A stretch of 15,817 nt of DNA. Source: NAT127 sp041655035 (GTDB taxonomy: Bacteria > Pseudomonadota > Gammaproteobacteria > Pseudomonadales > Porticoccaceae). The notes beneath the pieces were generated by a model. That model searched no databases. It had not been told where the DNA came from and saw only the letters and a list, made by a program, of their open reading frames with translations. The DNA lies in the NCBI GenBank assembly GCA_041655035.1, contig JBAZCN010000076.1, forward strand, positions 1 to 15,817, read 5' to 3'. The number at the start of each line of letters is the position of its first letter. The first letter of the stretch is position 1. This document shows positions 9,442 to 15,817 of this stretch, piece by piece. The translations under genes and the position numbers were made by a program.

Positions 9442-10947
9442 ATGAACCCACCGGTGTTTCATGCTTTCACCAAAAACTTTCTGGGTAACGCCCCCGACTG
9501 GTACAAACTGACCATTCTTGGTTTTCTGGCACTCAACGTATTGCTGGTTTTGCTGGCGGGCAAGTACATTACCGGCTGGGTGCTCGTCATCGAGTTTATC
9601 TTCACCCTGGCGATGGCACTCAAGTGCTACCCCTTGCAACCGGGCGGCCTGCTGGCCCTGGAAGCCCTGGTGCTCGGCCTCACCAGCCCCGATACGGTGT
9701 ACTACGAAACGGTCGCCAATTTCGAGGTGATCCTGCTGCTGGTCTTCATGGTTGCCGGCATCTACTTCATGCGCGACCTGCTGCTGTTCACTTTTACCAA
9801 GCTGTTGGTCGGCGTCCGCTCCAAGGCCCTGCTGTCGCTGTTTTTCTCAGTACTCGGGGCATTGCTGTCGGCATTCCTTGACGCGTTGACGGTCACCGCG
9901 GTGCTGATCAGCATCGGCATCGGCTTTTACTCGGTCTACCACAAGGTGGCATCCGGAAAGAAAATCCACCATCCCGACCACGACCACGGCAACGACAGCG
10001 AGGTGATCGAACTGCATCGCGACGATCTCGAGCGCTTTCGCAGCTTTCTGCGCAGCCTGATCATGCATGGCATCGTGGGCACCGCACTCGGCGGGGTCAC
10101 CACCATGGTGGGCGAACCCCAGAACCTGCTGATCGCCGAGAAGGCCGGCTGGAACTTCGCGCACTTCTTCCTGACCATGGCCCCGGTGACCATGCCGGTG
10201 CTGGCCTGCGGCCTCCTCACCTGTCTGTTGCTGGAGCTCACCGGCAAGTTCGGCTACGGCGAAAAACTACCGCCCAATGTGCATATCGTCCTCGCCGAAT
10301 ACAGCGCAAGCGAGGCTGAAAAACGCACCCTGCGCACCAGGGTGAGCCTCGCCGTGCAGGCGATTACCGCCGTGATTCTGGTGCTGAGCCTGGCGTTTCA
10401 TATCGCCGCCGTGGGCCTGATCGGGCTGATGGTGATTATCCTGCTCACCAGCTTCAACGGTGTCATCGAAGAGCACCAGATCGGCCGCGCCTTCGAAGAG
10501 GCGCTGCCTTTTACCGCGCTGCTGGTGGTCTTTTTCTCGATCGTCTCGGTGATCCACGACCAGCACCTGTTCACCCCCATCATCACTTGGGTGCTGGCAC
10601 AGGACACCGGGGTCCAGCCAGTGCTGTTGTTTGCCGCCAACGGCCTGCTTTCCGCCATCAGCGACAATGTGTTCGTGGCCACCATCTACATCAATGAAGT
10701 CAAGGCGGCGCTCGACGCCGGGCAGATCACCCGCGAACACTTCGACGTTCTCGCGGTGGCCGTCAATACCGGCACCAACCTGCCGAGTGTGGCCACGCCC
10801 AACGGCCAGGCCGCCTTTCTGTTCCTGCTGACCTCGGCGCTGGCACCTCTGATACGTCTATCCTACGGGCGCATGGTGTGGATGGCACTGCCCTACACTA
10901 TCGTACTCTGCGTCGTCGGCGGCCTGTCCGTCGTCTACCTGCTGTAA
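9442..10947 (+). CDS. nhaB: Na+/H+ antiporter NhaB
   Basis: NhaB exports Na+ in exchange for protons across the inner membrane, giving sodium tolerance and pH control. The 501-residue protein is strongly hydrophobic with about a dozen membrane segments. It carries family blocks NFLGNAPDWYKL, EFIFTLAMALKCYPLQPGGLLALEA, AGIYFMRDLLLF, LSAFLDALTVTAV, GTALGGVTTMVGEPQNL, AISDNVFVATIYINE and NTGTNLPSVATPNGQAAFLFLLTSALAPLIRLSYGRMVWMALPYT. The C terminus is about ten residues shorter than in E. coli (513). A cytoplasmic-type loop at about 174-186 is rich in His and Asp (KIHHPDHDHGND), unlike E. coli. The Shine-Dalgarno is GGAG at 9427-9430, 11 nt before the ATG. The gene appears monocistronic and converges on dnaQ. 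Confidence 0.96.
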   Translation: MNPPVFHAFTKNFLGNAPDWYKLTILGFLALNVLLVLLAGKYITGWVLVIEFIFTLAMALKCYPLQPGGLLALEALVLGLTSPDTVYYETVANFEVILLLVFMVAGIYFMRDLLLFTFTKLLVGVRSKALLSLFFSVLGALLSAFLDALTVTAVLISIGIGFYSVYHKVASGKKIHHPDHDHGNDSEVIELHRDDLERFRSFLRSLIMHGIVGTALGGVTTMVGEPQNLLIAEKAGWNFAHFFLTMAPVTMPVLACGLLTCLLLELTGKFGYGEKLPPNVHIVLAEYSASEAEKRTLRTRVSLAVQAITAVILVLSLAFHIAAVGLIGLMVIILLTSFNGVIEEHQIGRAFEEALPFTALLVVFFSIVSVIHDQHLFTPIITWVLAQDTGVQPVLLFAANGLLSAISDNVFVATIYINEVKAALDAGQITREHFDVLAVAVNTGTNLPSVATPNGQAAFLFLLTSALAPLIRLSYGRMVWMALPYTIVLCVVGGLSVVYLL

Positions 10948-10952
10948 ACCCG

Positions 10953-10990
10953 GTCGACGCCGGCCCTGAAGATCAGTGGCCGGCGTCGAC
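10953..10990. terminator. Convergent hairpin shared by nhaB and dnaQ ends
   Basis: GTCGACGCCGGCC (10953-10965) and GGCCGGCGTCGAC (10978-10990) are a perfect 13-bp inverted repeat. The stem extends inward by CTGA (10966-10969) with TCAG (10973-10976), leaving a 3-nt loop and one bulged base. It begins 5 bp after the nhaB stop and includes the last five sense codons plus the stop of dnaQ. There is no T run on either strand, so it may act as a 3'-end stabiliser or a Rho-assisted bidirectional stop rather than a classical intrinsic terminator. Confidence 0.6.
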
Positions 10991-11701
10991 TGCCTCATCC
11001 CGCCACAGGCAGTTGCCGCCCGACTGTTCGCCGAGACGCAGGACAAACGCCTGGTGGGCCGCCAGTTCCGCCGCTGTCGGCGCGATCACCTTGAGCGCCG
11101 GGCGCTCTGCCGCCAGCCGCCGAATACCCTGGGAACCGGCACTGCTACCTTCATCGAACGCCCCCTTGAGGCCGAGATCGACCTGGCCTCCGGTCATCGC
11201 CAGGTAAACGTCGGCAAGAATCTCGGCGTCGAGCAGCCCCCCGTGAAGGTCGCGCTGCGAATTGTCCACGTGGTAGCGCCGGCACAGCGCATCGAGATTG
11301 TTTTTCTGTCCGGGATGGAGCTTGCGCGCCATCGCCAGGGTGTCGATCACCGAGCAGTGGTCCTGAACGCGCCCGTAGGCCCCGCCCAGCTTGCCGAACT
11401 CGTGATTGAGAAAGCCGACGTCAAAGGGCGCGTTGTGGATGACCAACTGGGCGCCGCGAACGAACTCGAGGAACTCCCCGGCAATATGGGCAAACAGCGG
11501 CTTGTCGGCGAGGAACTCGTTGCTGATGCCGTGGACCTGGAATGCGCCTTCATCCACCTCGCGCTCGGGATTGACGTAACGGTGGAAATGACGGCCGGTG
11601 AGGCGCCGGTTGACCAGTTCGACGGCACCGATTTCGATCACCCGGTGGTTCTGGCTGACCTCGATGCCGGTGGTCTCGGTATCGAGCACGATCTGTCTCA
11701 T
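10973..11701 (-). CDS. dnaQ: DNA polymerase III epsilon subunit (3'-5' proofreading exonuclease)
   Basis: Epsilon removes misincorporated bases as part of the Pol III core with alpha and theta. The DEDDh exonuclease residues are all visible: D7 and E9 (LDTETTG), D94 (HNAPFDVGF), and H153 and D158 (HGGLLDAEILADVYLAM). The C-terminal tail from about residue 175 is the region that binds the alpha subunit. The length is 242 residues against 243 in E. coli. The ATG at 11701 overlaps the rnhA stop (ATGA), with GGAGG at 11710-11706, so translation is coupled to rnhA. The open frame continues upstream into rnhA but is not coding there. The gene ends inside the convergent hairpin. In E. coli dnaQ and rnhA are adjacent but divergent; here they are co-directional, as in Pseudomonas. 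Confidence 0.95.
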   Translation of the reverse strand: MRQIVLDTETTGIEVSQNHRVIEIGAVELVNRRLTGRHFHRYVNPEREVDEGAFQVHGISNEFLADKPLFAHIAGEFLEFVRGAQLVIHNAPFDVGFLNHEFGKLGGAYGRVQDHCSVIDTLAMARKLHPGQKNNLDALCRRYHVDNSQRDLHGGLLDAEILADVYLAMTGGQVDLGLKGAFDEGSSAGSQGIRRLAAERPALKVIAPTAAELAAHQAFVLRLGEQSGGNCLWRDEAVDAGH

Positions 11702-12138
11702 AATGCCTCCATAGCATCGATGCCGCGGTTGGCGAGACCGTCGGCAATGTCGTTTTCGCGGTGGCCGCTGTGACCTTTCACCCAGCGCCATTCGACTCGG
11801 TGCCGACTGGCCTCGGCATCCAGAGCCTGCCACAGATCGACGTTCTTTACCGGCTGCCGGGCGGCCGTCATCCAGCCTTTTTTCTTCCAGCCGTTGAGCC
11901 ACAGGGTGATGCCCTGGCGCACATACTGCGAATCCGTGGTCAGCACCACATCACAAGGCTGCTTGAGCGCTGCCAGTGCCTCGATGGCCGCGGTCAGCTC
12001 CATGCGATTGTTGGTGGTCAGGGGCTCGCCCCCGTAGAGTTTCTTTTCCTGGTCACCGTAGCGCAGCAGCGCACCCCAGCCCCCCGGACCCGGGTTGCCA
12101 CGGCAGGCGCCATCGGTGAATATTTCGACTTTCTTCAA
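11698..12138 (-). CDS. rnhA: Ribonuclease HI
   Basis: RNase HI cuts the RNA strand of RNA-DNA hybrids, removing primers and R-loops. The 146-residue protein starts MKKVEIFTDGACRGNPGPGG and has all catalytic residues: D9, E47 (RMELTAA), D69 (TTDSQYV), H123 (VKGHSGH) and D133 (ENDIADGLA). The basic handle LNGWKKKGWMTA is also present. The start is a TTG at 12138, sharing TTGA with the stop of the upstream methyltransferase gene. No alternative fits, because the family N terminus begins right there. AAGG about 10 nt upstream may serve as the ribosome binding site. Its own stop overlaps the dnaQ ATG, so the three genes form a tightly coupled unit. Confidence 0.95.
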   Translation of the reverse strand: MKKVEIFTDGACRGNPGPGGWGALLRYGDQEKKLYGGEPLTTNNRMELTAAIEALAALKQPCDVVLTTDSQYVRQGITLWLNGWKKKGWMTAARQPVKNVDLWQALDAEASRHRVEWRWVKGHSGHRENDIADGLANRGIDAMEAL

Positions 12139-12938
12139 GACTGCAACCTTTTCCTCGGAACTCGTGTCGACGACCGCTGCCGGCGCCTGATCCGGACACT
12201 ATTGCCCAGGCGGGCGGGTTTGATGCTCCGCGGCAACCATCCCGCCGGCTGCGGCGTGACTGGGCGGGCCATCTGTTTGCGGGCGACAATCATATAGTAC
12301 CCGCCGAAAGGCAGGCCAGTTTTGCGCCAGAAACTTTCGCTGCGACCGAACAGCGCCTGCAATCTGCGGGACTGGAGCGGCGGGCCGAAGGCGCCGTGGC
12401 GCACCATCTCGATCTGGAACCCGAGCAGCCTCAACCAGTCGGCCAGCCGCCAGGGGGTCAGCATCCGGCAGTGCCACAGGCTGTTCGACGTCAGCAAGCG
12501 CATCGGCCACTTGGCCAACCCCATCCAGCTGAACGGATTGAAGCCGAAGATCGCCAGATGGCCGGCGGGGGCGACCACGCGGGCGGCTTCCTGCAGCGCC
12601 TCGTGGGGCAGCGGGCAGTAGTCCAGCACGTGGTGCATGAGCACCACATCGATGATATTGGACGGCAGCGGCAGTGCGTCAAAATCACTGACCGCCGAGC
12701 AGTCGCCATCGAGCAGATTGGTCACCGAAAACTTGTGCAGGTGCGGGCTGTCGTCAAGCAGCTCCAGCCGGTCGGTAACCTGCAGCAGCATCGCCCGGAA
12801 ACCCCGGTGCAGATGCAGCGACTGGATCGACGCGTCGCGCTCCATGGCGAGCAGAGCTTCGCCAGCGGGCGTGCCGTACCAGGCCGCGAGGGACTCGGCG
12901 AGATCACTGGGACAGGGGGACCGAGTCAGTGCTGACAT
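12135..12938 (-). CDS. Putative SAM-dependent methyltransferase (YafS-like)
   Basis: This 267-residue protein resembles the methyltransferase encoded between gloB and rnhA in many gammaproteobacteria (yafS in E. coli). Recognisable stretches are LAAWYGTPAGEALLAMER near the N terminus, FDALPLPSNIIDVVLMHHVLDYCPLPHEALQEAARVVAPAGHLAIFGFNPFSWMGL (class I motifs after strand 4) and GGYYMIVARKQ. The usual glycine-rich motif I is not obvious, so SAM binding is inferred from the family. The C-terminal tail is very basic (RIRRRQRSSTRVPRKR). The substrate is unknown. The ATG at 12938 is preferred, but an ATG at 12950 and a GTG at 12974 are also in frame and none has a good Shine-Dalgarno. It is first in the unit with rnhA and dnaQ and divergent from gloB. 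Confidence 0.8.
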   Translation of the reverse strand: MSALTRSPCPSDLAESLAAWYGTPAGEALLAMERDASIQSLHLHRGFRAMLLQVTDRLELLDDSPHLHKFSVTNLLDGDCSAVSDFDALPLPSNIIDVVLMHHVLDYCPLPHEALQEAARVVAPAGHLAIFGFNPFSWMGLAKWPMRLLTSNSLWHCRMLTPWRLADWLRLLGFQIEMVRHGAFGPPLQSRRLQALFGRSESFWRKTGLPFGGYYMIVARKQMARPVTPQPAGWLPRSIKPARLGNSVRIRRRQRSSTRVPRKRLQS

Positions 12939-12984
12939 ACCCGATATCATCTGTTTGAACGAGGATCTGGACACTAGCGCTGCC

Positions 12985-13013
12985 GTGACTCCAAGACTGC
13001 AAGCCTTTATGAT
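12985..13013 (+). promoter_or_regulatory. Probable promoter of gloB (GTGACT-N17-TATGAT)
   Basis: GTGACT (12985-12990, 4 of 6 matches) and TATGAT (13008-13013, 5 of 6 matches) are 17 bases apart in the 110-bp gap between the divergent methyltransferase and gloB genes. The predicted leader is about 29 nt. Confidence 0.45.
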
Positions 13014-13048
13014 GAGTCATCCGGACAGACGACACAACACGGGCCGCC

Positions 13049-13831
13049 ATGAGCTACAGTATTCACACCCTTCCTGCATTCAATGACAACTACCTATGGC
13101 TGGTAGCCGACACCCGATCCCGGCAGGCCCTGGTGGTGGACCCAGGGGATGCCGTCCCGGTTCTGGCGGCGCTGGACAGCCTCCAACTGGAGCTGGCAGC
13201 GATTCTCGTCACCCACCATCACAGCGACCACGTCGGGGGCGTGGGGGAACTGGTGGCCAGATATGGCGCGCCGGTATACGGCCCGCCCTCCGCGCGGATC
13301 CCCCAGGTGACCCACCCCCTGCGCGAAGGCGACCGGCCCACCGTCCTCGGCCTCGCGTTCGAGATCCTGGCCGTCCCGGGCCATACCCTCGACCATATCG
13401 CCTACGTCACCAGGGACATCGGCCCCCAGCCGGTGTTGTTCTGCGGTGACACCCTGTTCGCCGGAGGTTGCGGCCGGCTGTTCGAAGGCACACCGGCGCA
13501 GATGTATGAGTCGCTGTCGAAACTGTCGGCTCTGCCGGCCGATACGCTGGTCTACTGCGCCCATGAATACACCCTCGCCAATCTGCGCTTTGCGACTCTG
13601 GTCGAACCCGATAATCCGGACCTCCAGCAACGCCTGGCTGCCGTGATCCAGCTGCGGCGCGACGACCGCCCCACCGTGCCCTCGCGACTGGCCGACGAAC
13701 TGGCCACCAATCCATTCCTGCGCTGCCGGGCGCCCAGCCTTGCCGAAGCTGCCGCCAGGCACAGCGGCGCCGCTCCGTCGAGCGCGGCGGAAACCCTGGG
13801 CATCATTCGCCGCTGGAAAGACAATGCCTAG
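13049..13831 (+). CDS. gloB: Hydroxyacylglutathione hydrolase (glyoxalase II)
   Basis: GloB hydrolyses S-lactoylglutathione to lactate and glutathione, the last step of methylglyoxal detoxification. The 260-residue protein has the metallo-beta-lactamase fold motif THHHSDH at 55-61, with metal ligands H56, H58, D60 and H61. Further ligands are H112 (VPGHTLDH), D134 (FCGDTLFAGGCGRLFEG) and H172 (YCAHEYTLANLRFA). The C-terminal domain ends with NPFLRCR, the region that holds glutathione. The start MSYSIHTLPAFNDNYLWLV matches the family N terminus. The ribosome binding site is weak (GGGCC). It sits next to mltD, as in E. coli and Pseudomonas. Length and all ligands are normal. Confidence 0.96.
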   Translation: MSYSIHTLPAFNDNYLWLVADTRSRQALVVDPGDAVPVLAALDSLQLELAAILVTHHHSDHVGGVGELVARYGAPVYGPPSARIPQVTHPLREGDRPTVLGLAFEILAVPGHTLDHIAYVTRDIGPQPVLFCGDTLFAGGCGRLFEGTPAQMYESLSKLSALPADTLVYCAHEYTLANLRFATLVEPDNPDLQQRLAAVIQLRRDDRPTVPSRLADELATNPFLRCRAPSLAEAAARHSGAAPSSAAETLGIIRRWKDNA

Positions 13832-13872
13832 ATGCCGGTGAAGGTTGGGCGCCGCCGCCGGGACATTTGTTG

Positions 13873-13902
13873 TTTACCCCGGTCAAGGTCGGAGGGTAGA
13901 AT
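13873..13902 (+). promoter_or_regulatory. Probable promoter of mltD (TTTACC-N18-TAGAAT)
   Basis: TTTACC (13873-13878, 4 of 6 matches) and TAGAAT (13897-13902) are 18 bases apart in the 114-bp gloB-mltD gap. The GGTAGAAT string recurs at three other promoters in the window. The leader would be about 36 nt and includes a palindrome TGAGTACTCA (13933-13942) over the ribosome-binding region. Confidence 0.5.
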
Positions 13903-13945
13903 CGCTCTTTTGCTATTTGCTTGATCTAAGAGTGAGTACTCATTG

Positions 13946-15445
13946 ATGAGAATAACCCTTCTCTTGGTGGCAAGTTTATTATTGATCCTCACCGGCTGCG
14001 CGCAGCAATCACCATCTCCGGGGAAAGATGCCACCACCCGCAAAAACAAGGATGCCCTCGCCAGCCGTCCACTCAGATTCAACCCCAAGCGCCAAGCCCA
14101 GGCCGATGATATCTGGAAAATCATCGAGGACGGCCTGACCTTCGCCCACGAGGTGCCCGATCACCGTGTCGAACGCTATCTCGACTGGTACAGCGGCAAC
14201 GAAAGCTACTTCACCCGTACCCTGGCCAGGGCCGACACGTACATGCCCTATGTGGTCGAGAAGATCCAGGAAAGCGGCCTCCCCATGGAAGTGGCCCTGC
14301 TGCCCTTCATCGAGAGCGCCTACAATCCCTTCGCCTATTCCCACAGCCACGCCTCCGGTCTCTGGCAGTTTATCCCCAGTACCGGCCAATCCCTCGGCCT
14401 CAAGCAGGATTGGTGGTACGAAGGCCGCCGCGATATCGTCGACTCCACCGACGCCGCGATCCGCTACCTCCAGACGCTCAACGATCTGTTCGACGGTGAC
14501 TGGCTGCTTACCCTGGCCGCCTACAACGGTGGCCAGGGCACCATCAGCCGCGCCATGGAAGCCAATCGCCAGCAAGGCAAGCCGACGGATTTCTGGTCGC
14601 TGCCACTGCGCGAGGAAACCCGGGCCTATGTGCCGCGGCTGATCGCGTTGTCGAAGGTGCTGGCCAATCCCGACGATTACCAGGTCGACCGTCGCTCCAT
14701 TCCGGTCAAGCCGCCCTTTTCGATCGTCGAGGTGAAAGACCAGATCGACCTGTCACAGGCGGCCAAACTGGCCAACATCAGCGCCGAGGAAATACACCAC
14801 CTCAATCCCGGCTTCAGCCGCTGGGTAACGCCGCCCTCCGGACCGTATCGCCTGCTCCTCCCCAGCGAGCGGGTGCCGGGCTTTCTCGACCGGCTTGCCA
14901 GCACCCCGCGCGAGAGCTGGCGCCCGACCGGTGAATATGTGGTCAAGGCGGGCGACACCCTGGGCCGTATCGCCACCAGTCAGAACATCAGCCTTCAGGA
15001 TCTCACCCAGCTGAACCAACTCACTTCCAGCAACATCAGGGTTGGCCAGGTATTGCGTATTCCCGGCTCCGCAAGCGCGAGCGGCAATCTGCCTGTCGCC
15101 AGCAGCGGCGCCAAGTCTGCGCCGGCGGCAACCCGCTACCAGGTCAAGCGCGGCGACAGCCTGTGGGGCATCGCCCGCCAGCACAATATCAAGGTCGACC
15201 AACTGCTGGCCTGGAACAAGCTGAAGAAGGACGCAGTGCTGTCCCCGGGCCAACAACTGCAGATCCATAGCAGCACTTCGCGCGCCGACTCCCTGGTCAA
15301 CTACCAGGTCAGGCAGGGTGACTCGCTGTACGAAATCGCCCGACGCTTCAAGGTCGAAGTGAAGGATATCCTCGCCTGGAACGACCTGGAGATTCGCCAG
15401 CTGATCCAGCCCGGGCAGAACCTCACCCTGTATCCGGGCAACTGA
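13946..15445 (+). CDS. mltD: Membrane-bound lytic murein transglycosylase D
   Basis: MltD cleaves the MurNAc-GlcNAc bond of peptidoglycan to form 1,6-anhydro-MurNAc ends. The 499-residue precursor has a lipoprotein signal peptide with lipobox LTGC (C18). The residue after Cys is Ala, not Asp, pointing to the outer membrane. The transglycosylase domain spans about 95-240, with catalytic E123 in FIESAYNPFAYSHSHASGLWQF, then IPSTGQSLGL and TLAAYNGGQGTISRAM. Three LysM repeats follow at about 331-373, 398-441 and 453-496. A degenerate LysM-like stretch (260-306) precedes them. ATG 13946 is preferred over the TTG one codon earlier, with GAGTGAG about 9 nt upstream. It follows gloB and probably has its own promoter. 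A repeat cluster starts 31 bp after the stop. Confidence 0.95.
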   Translation: MRITLLLVASLLLILTGCAQQSPSPGKDATTRKNKDALASRPLRFNPKRQAQADDIWKIIEDGLTFAHEVPDHRVERYLDWYSGNESYFTRTLARADTYMPYVVEKIQESGLPMEVALLPFIESAYNPFAYSHSHASGLWQFIPSTGQSLGLKQDWWYEGRRDIVDSTDAAIRYLQTLNDLFDGDWLLTLAAYNGGQGTISRAMEANRQQGKPTDFWSLPLREETRAYVPRLIALSKVLANPDDYQVDRRSIPVKPPFSIVEVKDQIDLSQAAKLANISAEEIHHLNPGFSRWVTPPSGPYRLLLPSERVPGFLDRLASTPRESWRPTGEYVVKAGDTLGRIATSQNISLQDLTQLNQLTSSNIRVGQVLRIPGSASASGNLPVASSGAKSAPAATRYQVKRGDSLWGIARQHNIKVDQLLAWNKLKKDAVLSPGQQLQIHSSTSRADSLVNYQVRQGDSLYEIARRFKVEVKDILAWNDLEIRQLIQPGQNLTLYPGN

Positions 15446-15476
15446 GCCAGGCGACCCTCGATGAGCACATCCGGAT

Positions 15477-15766
15477 CCATAGGGTGTTCTGAAGAATGAA
15501 GCGCATCGGGGAATCCGTCAGACACTGCCGGTGCGCCTCCTCCGTCGGCACACCCTATGGCCACACGTCAATCTTCCCCCTTGAGCCTCGCGCCCGGCGC
15601 CATAGGGTGCGCTGAGGAACGAAGCGCATCGGGGAATCCGTCAGACACTGCCGGTGCGCCTCCCCCGTCGGCACACCTTTATGGCCACACGCCAACCTTC
15701 CCCCTTGAGCCTCGCGCCCGGCGCCATAGGGTGCGCTGAGGAACGAAGCGCACCGGGGGAACCCGC
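15477..15766. repeat. Tandem REP-like repeats, two full copies and a partial third
   Basis: Copy 1 is 15477-15599 (123 bp), copy 2 is 15600-15723 (124 bp), and a third partial copy runs from 15724 to about 15766. By eye, copies 1 and 2 differ at about eight bases and one indel. Each unit begins CCATAGGGTG. In copy 1 CCATAGGGTGT (15477-15487) is the exact inverse of ACACCCTATGG (15550-15560), and an inner GCGCATCGG/CCGGTGCGC pair forms a second stem. The third copy has GGTGCGCT (15730-15737) facing AGCGCACC (15747-15754). The same boundaries occur at 4563-4639. The 372 bases after mltD hold this array and a terminator and show no gene. Confidence 0.85.
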
Positions 15767-15790
15767 AAAATATCCCCCGCCGCGATGCAT

Positions 15791-15817
15791 AAAAAAACCC
15801 CGACCGAGAGGCCGGGG
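15791..15817 (-). terminator. Rho-independent terminator of a minus-strand gene beyond the right edge
   Basis: On the plus strand a run of seven A (15791-15797) precedes CCCCGACC (15798-15805), a GAGA loop and GGCCGGGG (15810-15817). Read on the minus strand this is a GC-rich 8-bp stem with one mismatch followed by TTTTTTT. It would end transcription entering from the right. Whether T residues follow on the plus side, making it bidirectional, cannot be seen. Confidence 0.8.

Noticed and set aside
9425..9445. Leader peptide of six codons (MEHILQ) whose stop overlaps the nhaB ATG
   Set aside because: It has no Shine-Dalgarno of its own, and its GGAG more plausibly serves nhaB itself.
15477..15766. 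CRISPR array
   Set aside because: The repeats are 123-124 bp tandem copies with nearly identical linkers, not short repeats with unique spacers, and there are no cas genes.

Overview
The window is a high-GC gammaproteobacterial chromosome segment, compact and made almost entirely of housekeeping genes. The proteins resemble Pseudomonas/marine gammaproteobacterial versions. From memory, the relative order nfuA, metH, cysI, nudC, nhaB, dnaQ, rnhA, methyltransferase, gloB, mltD is also seen, with extra genes between, in the Pseudomonas aeruginosa PA1847-PA1812 interval. The block dnaQ-rnhA-methyltransferase-gloB-mltD is also conserved in E. coli. NhaB fits a salt-exposed organism, but the genus cannot be fixed from this window. 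I see no phage, transposase, CRISPR, tRNA or rRNA.

Layout. (1) 1-4494: nfuA (Fe-S carrier, left end cut by the window) is divergent from metH (B12-dependent methionine synthase), which is followed by a small DUF2970 membrane protein gene. The 165-bp gap between the two divergent genes holds back-to-back extended -10 promoters and a near-consensus IscR type 1 site. (2) 4495-5055: a REP-like palindromic doublet, an unlisted 41-codon membrane micro-gene on the minus strand, a hairpin, and a good sigma70 promoter for cysI. (3) 5056-7189: cysI (siroheme/4Fe-4S sulfite reductase) and an overlapping DUF934 gene, translationally coupled. (4) 7243-9155 minus: nudC then sohB, probably one operon. (5) 9442-10947: nhaB, ending in a convergent hairpin shared with the 3' end of dnaQ. 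(6) 10973-12938 minus: methyltransferase, rnhA and dnaQ with 4-bp stop/start overlaps, divergent from gloB. (7) 13049-15445: gloB and mltD. (8) 15446-15817: about two and a third tandem copies of a 123-124 bp repeat of the same REP-like family, then a minus-strand Rho-independent terminator of a gene beyond the right edge.

How the genes work together: the left part is sulfur and one-carbon metabolism (sulfite to sulfide, homocysteine to methionine) beside Fe-S assembly, which CysI needs for its cluster. The right part covers DNA replication fidelity and RNA-primer removal (dnaQ, rnhA), methylglyoxal detoxification (gloB) and murein turnover (mltD). No exotic new system is evident. The most interesting items are the predicted IscR operator, the micro-gene, the REP-like family, the perfect convergent hairpin that includes the end of dnaQ, and the unusual density of TTG starts.
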